NCBI GenBank assembly: GCA_963819885.1
Contig: CAWFXV010000024.1
Location: forward strand, 1 to 64,000
Length of the DNA: 64,000 nucleotides
Source: JACVRX01 sp963819885
GTDB taxonomy: Bacteria; Actinomycetota; Actinomycetes; Jiangellales; Jiangellaceae
Reading direction: 5' to 3'
Shown: positions 46,861 to 53,968 of the stretch, in pieces
Layout of the letters: each line of letters opens with the position of its first letter
Numbering within the stretch: position 1 is the stretch's first letter
Translations under genes and position numbers: made by a program
The notes under the pieces: model-generated
The model's input: only the letters and a program-made list of their open reading frames with translations
The model's database searches: none
Told to the model about the DNA's origin: nothing

Positions 46861-47515
46861 CTAGCGGAATCGCAGGCTGGCGAGCATCCGCTCGAAGTCG
46901 GCGAACACCTCCGCCGCGTCGGCGCTGCCCGCGGTCACGCGGGCCCACGCGACTGAGTGTCTTGTCGGCAACCTCGATGACGGCGAGCCGCAGTGCCATC
47001 CCGGGCTGCAGCCCGAAACAGTCGGGTGCGGGCACATCGGCGGCTGGGCAGCCAAGCGACCCGTCGAGGCTCGCAGCCGTGGTCGCGGTCACGATCGTGG
47101 CCGGCATGCCGTCGACGGACGTCGTGGTCTCGTCGGCAAGTTGCGCACCGTACCTGATGTGTCCGCGGAGGTAACTCAGGTAGCCGTCCGGCGGCGGGGT
47201 CGCGGCGGCGGAGCCGGGCTGGTAGACGTTCACCGGCACGAGGAAGCGGACGGCCCGATCGAACGACGCGTCTTCACCGATCCAGGTGAGGAAGTTTGGC
47301 TCGTCTGCGTCCGGGACGGCGGGTAGCCAGGCCGGCACGGTCACCTCCAACGGAGTGACGAAACGCTTGCTTTGGTAGACGTGGGCGTCGACAACCGAAT
47401 CGGCGGTCGGCGGCGCGATCGAAGGCTCGGTGGCTGTGCTCGAGCCGGCGCACGCCGTGGCGGCGAACAGCACCAATGCGCCAATGCCCAGGATGGGCGA
47501 AGTCAAAGGTCTCAT
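46861..47515 (-). pseudogene. lipoprotein, frameshifted near its C-terminus
   Basis: From ATG 47515 the protein has a lipoprotein signal (RPLTSPILGIGALVLFAATAC, Cys ~22), then an extracytoplasmic domain (FVTPLEVTVPAWLPAVPDADEPNFLTWIG ... AVRFLVPVNVYQPG ... SVDGMPATIVTATT ... GCPAADVPAPDCFGLQPGMALRLAVIEVADKTL). The natural ending AWARVTAGSADAAEVFADFERMLASLRFR lies in the next frame, so one extra base falls at about 46951-46960; as written the frame runs on into the terminator hairpin. Divergent from the ECF sigma gene and probably part of the same envelope system. Function unknown. Confidence 0.75.
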
Positions 47516-47544
47516 GTCGTCGAACAGACGCCGATCGGCGTGCC

Positions 47545-47582
47545 GGTTTACCAGTCCGGTGATCGCCATGTCCGGGTAAACC
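47545..47582. promoter_or_regulatory. inverted repeat in the divergent lipoprotein/sigma promoter region
   Basis: GGTTTACC at 47545-47552 and GGTAAACC at 47575-47582, perfect 8-bp halves 30 bases apart, in the 102-base spacer between the divergent lipoprotein and ECF sigma genes. A shared operator is possible. The regulator is not known. Confidence 0.4.
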
Positions 47583-47617
47583 TTCGGGCCCGCTGACGCC
47601 TGTCTCGTACCGGAGGG

Positions 47618-48211
47618 ATGATGTCGTCAGCCGGTGCAGTCGAGGTCACTACTGGCCCGGGGTCCGAAGCCGGCCCGGACGGGCCGGCCAGTGGTTCGTG
47701 GGTGGGGGCGATGGCACGAACCGAGGCCGAGGCGGAGTTCACCGCGTTCTTCAGAGCGGAGTTCCGACGCGTTGTCCGCACCGTCTACCTCATCGTGAAC
47801 GACCGGGGACGTGCCGAGGACATTGCCCAGGATGCCTTCGTCAAACTACTCGATCACTGGGCGAAGGTGTCACGCTACGAACAACCCGACGCGTGGGTGC
47901 GACGGGTTGCGATCCGGCTGGCCAGCCGAACAGCGAAACGGGAGCGGATGCGCAGCGTCCTGGAGGGGCGCTTCCGGTTGGTGGAGGCAACGCTGGAGCC
48001 AGACGAGCCGCCTGGTGACGTATTAAAGGCAGTGCGGCGACTGCCGCCGACGCAGCGGGCTGCAGTGGTGTTGTTCTACGTCGAGGACCGTCCGATCGCG
48101 GAGATCGCCGAGCTTCTCGATTGCGCACCGTCAACCGCACGTGTGCACCTGTTCAAGGCCAGGCAGCGGCTCGCGACGATGCTGAACGAGGAGGTCGGCG
48201 ATGTCGTTTGA
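47618..48211 (+). CDS. ECF sigma factor (SigE-like)
   Basis: 197 residues from ATG 47618; ATG 47711 (MARTEAEAEFTAFFRAEFRR) is a plausible alternative because the first 31 residues are Gly/Pro-rich and GGAGGG abuts the first ATG too closely. Sigma region 2 at ~42-105 (VVRTVYLIVNDRGRAEDIAQDAFVKLLDHWAKVSRYEQPDAWVRRVA) and region 4 at ~135-190 (RLPPTQRAAVVLFYVEDRPIAEIAELLDCAPSTARVHLFKARQRL) are complete; no extra domains. Followed by an overlapping single-pass protein that is its likely anti-sigma factor. Confidence 0.93.
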   Translation: MMSSAGAVEVTTGPGSEAGPDGPASGSWVGAMARTEAEAEFTAFFRAEFRRVVRTVYLIVNDRGRAEDIAQDAFVKLLDHWAKVSRYEQPDAWVRRVAIRLASRTAKRERMRSVLEGRFRLVEATLEPDEPPGDVLKAVRRLPPTQRAAVVLFYVEDRPIAEIAELLDCAPSTARVHLFKARQRLATMLNEEVGDVV

Positions 48212-48773
48212 CAGCCGTCTGCGCGAGGGACTCGACCAGGCAGCGGACCCGCTCGACACTGATGTCGAGGGTTCCCTGCACTCGGTGCTGGTGAGGCGAC
48301 GTCGGCGAGTCCGTGTTCGCCAGGCATCGCTCGCCCTGGCGGCCGCCGTTGTCGTCATGGCGTCGGTCATCGGAGTCCGCATCGGCCTGGAGGCGCGGTC
48401 AGCCGACGAAGCATCCCCAGCCGACGGCGCCGAGCAGATCGTCGGACGTTACGAGGTCACACTCAGTGCGGAGGACAGTGCGGGTGTCTCGCCGTCGGTC
48501 GCCGGCCGGTGGCGGATGCAGCTGAATACCGACGGCACGGTCGACCTTGCCGCCCCAGACACGTTCCAAGCAGAGCAGAACCCGCTGGGCATCTCCTACA
48601 CCGTGACCGACTTGGGCTTCCGCACCAACGTCTTCTACAACGACTTCTGCTTCTCGGTCGGTTCGTATACCTGGCGTTGGACGGCCGACAGGCTCGTGTT
48701 CGACGTCATGAACGACGCTTGCGAGATCCGGCGGGTCCTCCTGACCAGCCAGCCCTGGGCGAGATCAGGCTGA
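48201..48773 (+). CDS. probable anti-sigma factor with extracytoplasmic lipocalin-like domain
   Basis: 190 residues; ATG lies 11 bases inside the sigma gene. The cytoplasmic N-terminus (~1-42, SFDSRLREGLDQAADPLDTDVEGSLHSVLVRRRRR) resembles the short sigma-binding ends of actinobacterial anti-sigma factors but has no HxxxCxxC zinc motif. One membrane segment lies at ~43-62. The outer domain (~80-190) reads GRYEVTLS ... GRWRMQLNTDG ... GISYTVTD ... FCFSVGSYTWRWTADRLVFDVMNDACEIRRVLLTSQPWARS, a beta-barrel-like pattern with paired cysteines. The same pattern recurs in the next gene. The anti-sigma role is inferred from position and topology. Confidence 0.7.
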   Translation: MSFDSRLREGLDQAADPLDTDVEGSLHSVLVRRRRRVRVRQASLALAAAVVVMASVIGVRIGLEARSADEASPADGAEQIVGRYEVTLSAEDSAGVSPSVAGRWRMQLNTDGTVDLAAPDTFQAEQNPLGISYTVTDLGFRTNVFYNDFCFSVGSYTWRWTADRLVFDVMNDACEIRRVLLTSQPWARSG

Positions 48774-48841
48774 GCAGTAAACCTACGTTGTGCCTCGGGG
48801 CTGTCCTGGTCAGTCGACAGTCGGAATGGAAAGGCCTCGAC

Positions 48842-49390
48842 ATGGATATCGCCCGGCAAGTCAGCACAATTCTGTTGGTCGGCGCATTAGGCGCGCTTCT
48901 CACGTCCTGTGGCGGGGGCTCGGATGCGGCTCCGACCGCCGGGACGCCGGAACCTAGCCCGACAGCAGCCGCGGAGTCGACGCCGAGCGATCAGCTGCCC
49001 GAGGGTACATACCGGACACCAGAACTGGCCGTCGAGCAAGTCGTCGCCACCGGCGTGTCAGCTGGGTTCGATCAAGCAGCTGTCCAGGACTTCGTAACGG
49101 GCGTCAAGGGCTCTGCCGTGTTCACCCTCAAGCTCGAAGCGGGTCATTGGACGCTGTTCGAGGCGTACGACGGAGGTCCGGCCGAGATGGAATGGTCGGG
49201 TACGTACCGGGTGATCGACGCCGACACTGTGGTCGCCGGAGATCCGTGCGAGATCACCTATGACTATGCGTTGCACGCCGACGAGTTGACGATCGACATG
49301 GTTGAGGATCCGTGCTTCCCAGGTGAGGAGGGTGAGCAGATCGCTCAGACCGTTCTCTATGAGACCGCGCCGTTTGCGAAGATCGACTGA
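48842..49390 (+). CDS. lipoprotein sharing the anti-sigma outer domain
   Basis: 182 residues from ATG 48842. Signal and lipobox MDIARQVSTILLVGALGALLTSC (Cys 23), a Ser/Thr/Pro linker to ~50, then a folded domain: EGTYRTPEL ... FTLKLEAGHWTLFEAYDG ... WSGTYRVIDADTVVAGDPCEITYDYALHADELTIDMVEDPCFPGEE ... VLYETAPFAKID. The Cys, Tyr, A-D-x-L-x-x-D and D-x-C positions line up with the outer domain of the upstream protein, so the two look homologous. Its stop overlaps the ATG of the hydrolase-like lipoprotein by one base. Role unknown; a ligand- or stress-sensing partner is a guess. Confidence 0.75.
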   Translation: MDIARQVSTILLVGALGALLTSCGGGSDAAPTAGTPEPSPTAAAESTPSDQLPEGTYRTPELAVEQVVATGVSAGFDQAAVQDFVTGVKGSAVFTLKLEAGHWTLFEAYDGGPAEMEWSGTYRVIDADTVVAGDPCEITYDYALHADELTIDMVEDPCFPGEEGEQIAQTVLYETAPFAKID

Positions 49391-50925
49391 TGCGGACTCG
49401 GCGGCTCGCCACGCTGGCCGTCCTGTTGGCGCTGGGCACCGCCGGCTGTTCGGGGAGCGAGCCTGCCAGTCATTCGCCATTCAGCGAGTCACCGTGTCCG
49501 AGTGACGTCACTGCAGTCATCCTCGAGGAGGCAAGCTGCGGATACCTGACCGTTCCGGAGCGACGAGACCGGCCGGACGGTTCCCAGATCAGGTTGTTCG
49601 TCGTACGGATCGATCCGCCGGGCGAGCTCAGCTCAGACCCGATGATCGTCGTAGGCGGTGAGCTCGGCAACCGGCACGACTACGGAAGCCTCGCGCCGAT
49701 GGCAGCTCGGACACATCGCCAGGTGTACCTGCTCGACCAGCGCGGATCCGGGCTGTCCGAGCCGAACCTGACCTGTGCGGAGGTGCGATCCCGAGCACCG
49801 ACATTGCTCGGGTTGCGTCAGTCCGACCCGGCTTGGCGAACCGCGTTCCTCGAGGGCGTACGCGAGTGCCACGACCGGCTGGTGGCCGACGGCGTGGACC
49901 TCGGCGCTTACAACCTGACCGAAAGCGCCGCGGACGTGGCCGACCTCCGAGAGGCACTCGGTGTCGACCAGGTCAACCTCATCGGGACGGGCACTGGTTC
50001 GCGGATCGCTCTCGAGACACTGCGGAATCACTCCGAGGGCATTCGCACCGCCGTCCTCGATTCCCCGGACCTGCCCGGATTCGACGACCTGACCCGGGCC
50101 ATCGAACGTACCGAGGACGCTCTGCAGGCAATGCAGCCGGCCTGCACCCGCGGCGGTTCCTGCGCGGGCTCAAGCGCCGACCTCGTCGAGTCACTCCGAG
50201 CCGCGGTCACCCAGCTGGACACGCATCCCGCCACGGTCGACGTGGAAGACCCGGCCGGTCAGCCCATCCCGGTCAGGCTGGACGGCGCATTGCTGGTCCG
50301 CACGATTCGCCAACTCATGGCCAGTGGCGGCGGGCGTAACCTCCCTGAGATCCCGCAACTGATCGCCTACGCGCTGTCCGGAGCCCCGATCAGCGCCCCG
50401 CCGCCGGCTGTGCTCCGGCTGGCACGCGACGAGGGCGTGTGCTTCGGCTACGTGCCGCTGTGCGAGGGCCGCCTGACCCACGCCCTGTACTACTCGCTGC
50501 TCTGCCACGATGTGGTTCCGTTCGCCGACCCGGCGTCGCCCGCCGCCGCCAATGAACCCGATGGCTATACCGTCGCCTACCGCAATCACCCTTACATCGA
50601 TGTCTGCGACGTGTGGGATGTCGGCGAGGCGGCCGCTGAGATCACCGAGCCGGTCACCTCCGACGTTCCCGTTCTGATCGAGATCGGGGCATACGACCCG
50701 TACCTCAGGGTCGAGGAAGTCGAGCGCGGCACGACCGGGCTGACCCACTCCTACGCTGTCGAGGTCCCGAACCACAGCTACAACGTCTTTGGCTTCTACG
50801 AATGCCCGCGCAACATCCGGCGCGCTTGGCTCGACCGTCCCGACGCGGCACCGGCCGACACGAGTTGTCTCGATACCGAGATCTTCGACCCCTTTCGCAT
50901 CAGCGTGATGTATACGTCGCAATGA
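49390..50925 (+). CDS. alpha/beta-hydrolase-fold lipoprotein lacking the nucleophile
   Basis: 511 residues. Lipoprotein signal RTRRLATLAVLLALGTAGC (Cys ~20). It resembles secreted tripeptidyl-peptidase-like hydrolases: CGYLTVPERRDRPDGSQIRL, oxyanion strand PMIVVGGELGNR, QRGSGLSEPNLTC, DVADLREALGVDQVNLIGTG, C-terminal IEIGAYDPYLRVEE (Asp) and VPNHSYNVF (His). The nucleophile elbow, G-x-S-Y-G in active relatives, reads IGTGTGSR, so the Ser position is Gly. Twelve or so cysteines suggest a disulfide-rich outer protein. Probably a binding protein rather than an enzyme. Last gene of the ECF cluster. Confidence 0.8.
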   Translation: MRTRRLATLAVLLALGTAGCSGSEPASHSPFSESPCPSDVTAVILEEASCGYLTVPERRDRPDGSQIRLFVVRIDPPGELSSDPMIVVGGELGNRHDYGSLAPMAARTHRQVYLLDQRGSGLSEPNLTCAEVRSRAPTLLGLRQSDPAWRTAFLEGVRECHDRLVADGVDLGAYNLTESAADVADLREALGVDQVNLIGTGTGSRIALETLRNHSEGIRTAVLDSPDLPGFDDLTRAIERTEDALQAMQPACTRGGSCAGSSADLVESLRAAVTQLDTHPATVDVEDPAGQPIPVRLDGALLVRTIRQLMASGGGRNLPEIPQLIAYALSGAPISAPPPAVLRLARDEGVCFGYVPLCEGRLTHALYYSLLCHDVVPFADPASPAAANEPDGYTVAYRNHPYIDVCDVWDVGEAAAEITEPVTSDVPVLIEIGAYDPYLRVEEVERGTTGLTHSYAVEVPNHSYNVFGFYECPRNIRRAWLDRPDAAPADTSCLDTEIFDPFRISVMYTSQ

Positions 50926-50936
50926 TAGATGTATAC
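50907..50936. promoter_or_regulatory. paired GATGTATAC sites before the antitoxin gene
   Basis: GATGTATAC occurs at 50907-50915 and 50928-50936, each containing the palindrome GTATAC, 21 bases apart, i.e. two helical turns. The pair precedes the antitoxin ATG at 50944 and overlaps the end of the upstream gene; this spacing fits cooperative binding by a ribbon-helix-helix antitoxin. Confidence 0.45.
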
Positions 50937-50943
50937 TGCAGTA

Positions 50944-51171
50944 ATGAAGCGGCTGCAGATCTACATCGACGAGGAACTCGACGCTGCCCTGGCCGTGCGT
51001 GCCCGCCGCCTGGGCACGTCCAAGGCCGCCCTGATCCGGCAGTACGTCAGCGAGCGAATCGGTGAACGCGGGCATTCCGTAGACCCGATAGATCGCCTCA
51101 TCGGATTCGTCGCGGGCACGCCCGAGGACTCCGCTTCCGTCGACGATGTGCTTTACGGAGAACGGCAGTGA
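50944..51171 (+). CDS. ribbon-helix-helix (CopG-like) antitoxin
   Basis: 75 residues from ATG 50944 (ATG 50929, five codons earlier, is an alternative). MKRLQIYIDEELDAALAVRARRLGTSKAALIRQYVSERIG is a ribbon-helix-helix domain; the C-terminal part (IDRLIGFVAGTPEDSASVDDVLYGERQ) is the acidic toxin-binding tail. Its stop overlaps the PIN-toxin GTG (GTGA), the usual arrangement for antitoxin-first type II pairs. Likely represses its own promoter through the GATGTATAC sites. Confidence 0.85.
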   Translation: MKRLQIYIDEELDAALAVRARRLGTSKAALIRQYVSERIGERGHSVDPIDRLIGFVAGTPEDSASVDDVLYGERQ

Positions 51172-51563
51172 CGTTTATCGATACGTCATACTGGGTGGCC
51201 CTGGCAGCGATGGCAGACGCCCACCACCAGACTGCGGTGCGGCTGTGGGAGTCACGACCCAAGGTCCTGACGACGTCCAACCATGTCGTCGGCGAAACCT
51301 GGACCTTCCTCAACCGCCGACACGGCCACCGCGCTGCCGTCGAGTTCACTGCCGGTCTGCGAGCCAGCCCGACACTCGCGGTAGTGCACATCCCGACCGA
51401 CGTCGAGGACGATGCATGGCGTTGGCTCGACCGACATGGCGAGCGCGAGTACTCGTTCGTCGACGCCACAAGCTTCGCGTACATGCGCCGCAATCGAATC
51501 GATACTGCGTTCGCCTTCGACGGCGACTTCAGGGCGGCCGGTTTCGTCGAAGCACGGCCCTAG
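51168..51563 (+). CDS. PIN-domain toxin (VapC type)
   Basis: 131 residues from GTG 51168. FIDTSYWVALAAMADAHH carries the first Asp (D5); the conserved acidic residues continue at VVGETWTFLNRR, SFVDATSFAYMRR and AFAFDGDFRAAGF, the full set for a Mg-dependent PIN ribonuclease. With the overlapping antitoxin it forms a type II toxin-antitoxin pair; VapC-type toxins cleave tRNA or rRNA. Convergent with nusB. Confidence 0.88.
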   Translation: MTFIDTSYWVALAAMADAHHQTAVRLWESRPKVLTTSNHVVGETWTFLNRRHGHRAAVEFTAGLRASPTLAVVHIPTDVEDDAWRWLDRHGEREYSFVDATSFAYMRRNRIDTAFAFDGDFRAAGFVEARP

Positions 51564-51630
51564 GTGACGGCTGACACCGTGCTCGTGGACCACGAGTGGA
51601 GGGACTTCCACGTCTTCGCCGAGATGAGAG

Positions 51631-51646
51631 GTGGAGAACCCTCCAC
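51631..51646. terminator. short hairpin between PIN toxin and nusB
   Basis: GTGGAG-AACC-CTCCAC, six-bp perfect stem with a four-base loop, in the 94-base gap between the convergent genes. It could serve both strands; no T tract. Confidence 0.4.
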
Positions 51647-51657
51647 TCAGCAGTGTG

Positions 51658-52068
51658 TTAGCGGGTCAGAGTCGGCTTGAGCTCGACGATCCGGCCAAGC
51701 AGCCCGTTGACGAAGCCGGGCGACTCGTCGGTGGACAGCTCGCGGGCCAGCGAGACCGCCTCGCTGATGGCGACGGCGTCGGGGACGTCGTCGCGGTAGA
51801 GGATCTCGTACGTACCGATGCGCAGCAGGTTGCGGTCGACCGCAGGCATCCGGTCCAGCGTCCAACCGACTGCGTAGGTGGAGAGCAGCTCGTCGATGCG
51901 CTCCCCGTGGGCCACGACGCCCTCCACCAGCGCGATGGCGTACTCCGACAACGGAGGCGACGCCGAAGCGACCCGCGTGGACAGCGTTCCCCCCGGAGCG
52001 AGACCTTGCATCTCAGACTCGAACAGGACGTCCAACGCCCGCTTCCGCGCCTTGGTGCGTGCAGCCAC
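51658..52068 (-). CDS. nusB: transcription antitermination protein NusB
   Basis: 136 residues from GTG. RTKARKRALDVLFESEMQG opens the all-helical NusB fold; ERIDELLSTYAVGWTLDRMPAVDRNLLRIGTYEILYRDDVPDAVAISEAVSLARELSTDESPGFVNGLLGRI is a full match. With NusE it binds boxA RNA for rRNA antitermination. Downstream of efp by 24 bases. Confidence 0.97.
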   Translation of the reverse strand: MAARTKARKRALDVLFESEMQGLAPGGTLSTRVASASPPLSEYAIALVEGVVAHGERIDELLSTYAVGWTLDRMPAVDRNLLRIGTYEILYRDDVPDAVAISEAVSLARELSTDESPGFVNGLLGRIVELKPTLTR

Positions 52069-52092
52069 GTCAGCTCCGGTGGCAGGCTGACA

Positions 52093-52650
52093 TCACGCCC
52101 GGCCCAGATACGAGCCGTCGCGAGTGTCGACTCTGACCTTCTCGCCGGGCGTGATGAACAGCGGGACGGCAATCTCGTGGCCAGTCTCCAGCCGGGCCGG
52201 CTTCGTGCCGCCAGTGGACCGGTCGCCTTGTAGACCGGGTTCGGTGTAGTCGACGGCAAGTACGACCGATGCAGGCAGCTCCACGAACAGCGGGACGCCG
52301 TCGTGCAGTCCGACGATTGCGTTCTGGTTCTCCAGCAGGAAGTGCGCCGCGTCTCCCACCGTCGCTTCCGGTACATGGATCTGTTCGTACGACGACGTGT
52401 CCATGAACACGAGGTCGCTGCCGTCGCGGTAGAGGTATTGCATCTCGCGCCGGTCGACGTTGGCCGTCTCGACTCGGACGCCGGCGTTGAAGGTCTTGTC
52501 CACGACCTTGCCCGAGAGCACGTTCTTGAGTTTGGTGCGGACGAACGCGCCTCCCTTACCGGGCTTGACATGCTGGAACTCCACGACGGACCACAGCTGA
52601 CCGTCGATGTTGAGGACGAGGCCGTTCCTGAGGTCGTTGGTCGTCGCCAC
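52093..52650 (-). CDS. efp: elongation factor P
   Basis: 185 residues. ATTNDLRNGLVLNIDGQLWSVVEFQHVKPGKGGAFVRTKLKNVLSG; K32 at the tip of the KPGKGG loop enters the peptidyl-transferase centre to relieve stalling at prolines. Domains II and III follow (MQYLYRDGSDLVFMDTSSYEQI; GDRSTGGTKPARLETGHEIAVPLFI). 40 bases after pepQ. Confidence 0.98.
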   Translation of the reverse strand: MATTNDLRNGLVLNIDGQLWSVVEFQHVKPGKGGAFVRTKLKNVLSGKVVDKTFNAGVRVETANVDRREMQYLYRDGSDLVFMDTSSYEQIHVPEATVGDAAHFLLENQNAIVGLHDGVPLFVELPASVVLAVDYTEPGLQGDRSTGGTKPARLETGHEIAVPLFITPGEKVRVDTRDGSYLGRA

Positions 52651-52690
52651 CGCTGTCGTTGCCTTCGCTTTCGGGCCGGTCCGCGGCGGC

Positions 52691-53785
52691 TCAAGCGTCG
52701 AGGACGAGCAGGTCCTTGGTCGTTGTCGTCAGCAGCTGCGGACCGCCGGTGTCGCGGACGACGAGGGTGTCCTCGATCCGGACGCCACCGCGTCCGGGCA
52801 GGTAAACGCCGGGCTCGACGGTCACGGGCATGCGGTCGGCAAGTGTACCCGTCGCCGAGGAGCCGAGAGTCGGGGCTTCGTGGATCTCCAACCCGACGCC
52901 GTGCCCGGTGCCATGACTGAACTGCTTGGCGTAGCCGGCGGCCTCGATCACGTCGCGAGCCGCCCGGTCGACGGCACTGCACTCGGTACCGACGCCGAGC
53001 GCCGCCCGCCCGGCAGTTTGGGCGTCGGCCACCAGGTCGTAGATCTCGCGTTGCCACGAAGCAGGCTCGGCACCGATCATTACAGTCCGGGTGCAGTCGG
53101 CGTGGTATCCCCGATAGAGGGCGCCGAAGTCGATCTTGAGGAGTTCCCCCATACCGATAGTGCGCTCGGTCGGACGATGATGAGGAACGGCGCTGTTCGG
53201 ACCGGACGCGACGATCGTCTCGAACGCGATGCCATCGGCACCGTGCTCGTACATGCGGTTCTCGAGATCGCGGGCGACCTGTTTCTCCGTGCAGCCGAGC
53301 ATCCCGCCGGCGGTCCAGAGATCATCGAGCGCCCGGCAGGAGATCTCACATGCCTCGCGGATGAGCGTGAGCTCCGCTTCGCTCTTCACCGTCCGCAGCG
53401 TTTCGACGGCCTGCCCCAGGTGCACGAGCTCGGCTGGTTCGGCCGCCTTGCGGATCGTCTCGGCCATGGCCAGCGTGACATCGTGCTCCTCGACGCCCAG
53501 CCGCAACACGCCGTCGGCCGCCGCTCGGGTCGCCAGCGCGGAGGCGACGTTGCGCTCCTGCAGGATCTCGAGATCCGAGGCAGCGGCGGCCGCCGCCGTC
53601 GAGTATCGACCATCGGTCGCGAGCACGGCCGTCCCGTGGGCCGCCAACAGCAGAGCCGCATTGCTGCTCGCCAGGCCGGTGAGATACCGCACATTCACCA
53701 GCCGCGTGATCAGGGCGGCGTCGGCGTCGGCTTCGCCGACAACACTGGCCAGCCGCGCGCGGCGTTCGGCGTGCTCAGCAGGCAT
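52691..53785 (-). CDS. pepQ: M24 family Xaa-Pro peptidase
   Basis: 364 residues. N-terminal creatinase-like domain (~1-130; RLVNVRYLTGLASSNAALLL) and pita-bread domain with metal ligands KIDFGALYRGYHADCTRT (two Asp), FSHGTGHGVGLEIHEAP (His), VTVEPGVYLPGRGGVRIEDTLVV (two Glu). Cleaves bonds before proline. The pepQ-efp-nusB order is conserved in actinobacteria. Confidence 0.95.
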   Translation of the reverse strand: MPAEHAERRARLASVVGEADADAALITRLVNVRYLTGLASSNAALLLAAHGTAVLATDGRYSTAAAAAASDLEILQERNVASALATRAAADGVLRLGVEEHDVTLAMAETIRKAAEPAELVHLGQAVETLRTVKSEAELTLIREACEISCRALDDLWTAGGMLGCTEKQVARDLENRMYEHGADGIAFETIVASGPNSAVPHHRPTERTIGMGELLKIDFGALYRGYHADCTRTVMIGAEPASWQREIYDLVADAQTAGRAALGVGTECSAVDRAARDVIEAAGYAKQFSHGTGHGVGLEIHEAPTLGSSATGTLADRMPVTVEPGVYLPGRGGVRIEDTLVVRDTGGPQLLTTTTKDLLVLDA

Positions 53786-53848
53786 TGGCCGACCCTACTG
53801 AAACTCCGATTACTTGCCGAGTAGGACACATTCAGCTGCCACCAGAGC

Positions 53849-53944
53849 GATTGGCACCCTCAACGGTGGCCAATGGCACGCTGACCCGACACCGGCGCGG
53901 CCGGTTTGTACTGGTTTGTGGAGCAGCGCAACGTGCCAATCGAG
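53849..53944. repeat. second cluster of the ATTGGCAC motif family
   Basis: GATTGGCAC (53849), CCAATGGCACGCTGAC (53870) and AACGTGCCAATCGAG (53930) lie in the 183-base gap between aroB and pepQ. The motif is shared with 21664-21755. The rest of the gap shows no gene. Confidence 0.45.
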
Positions 53945-53968
53945 TGCGACAGGAGCGGCAGGTGCGGG

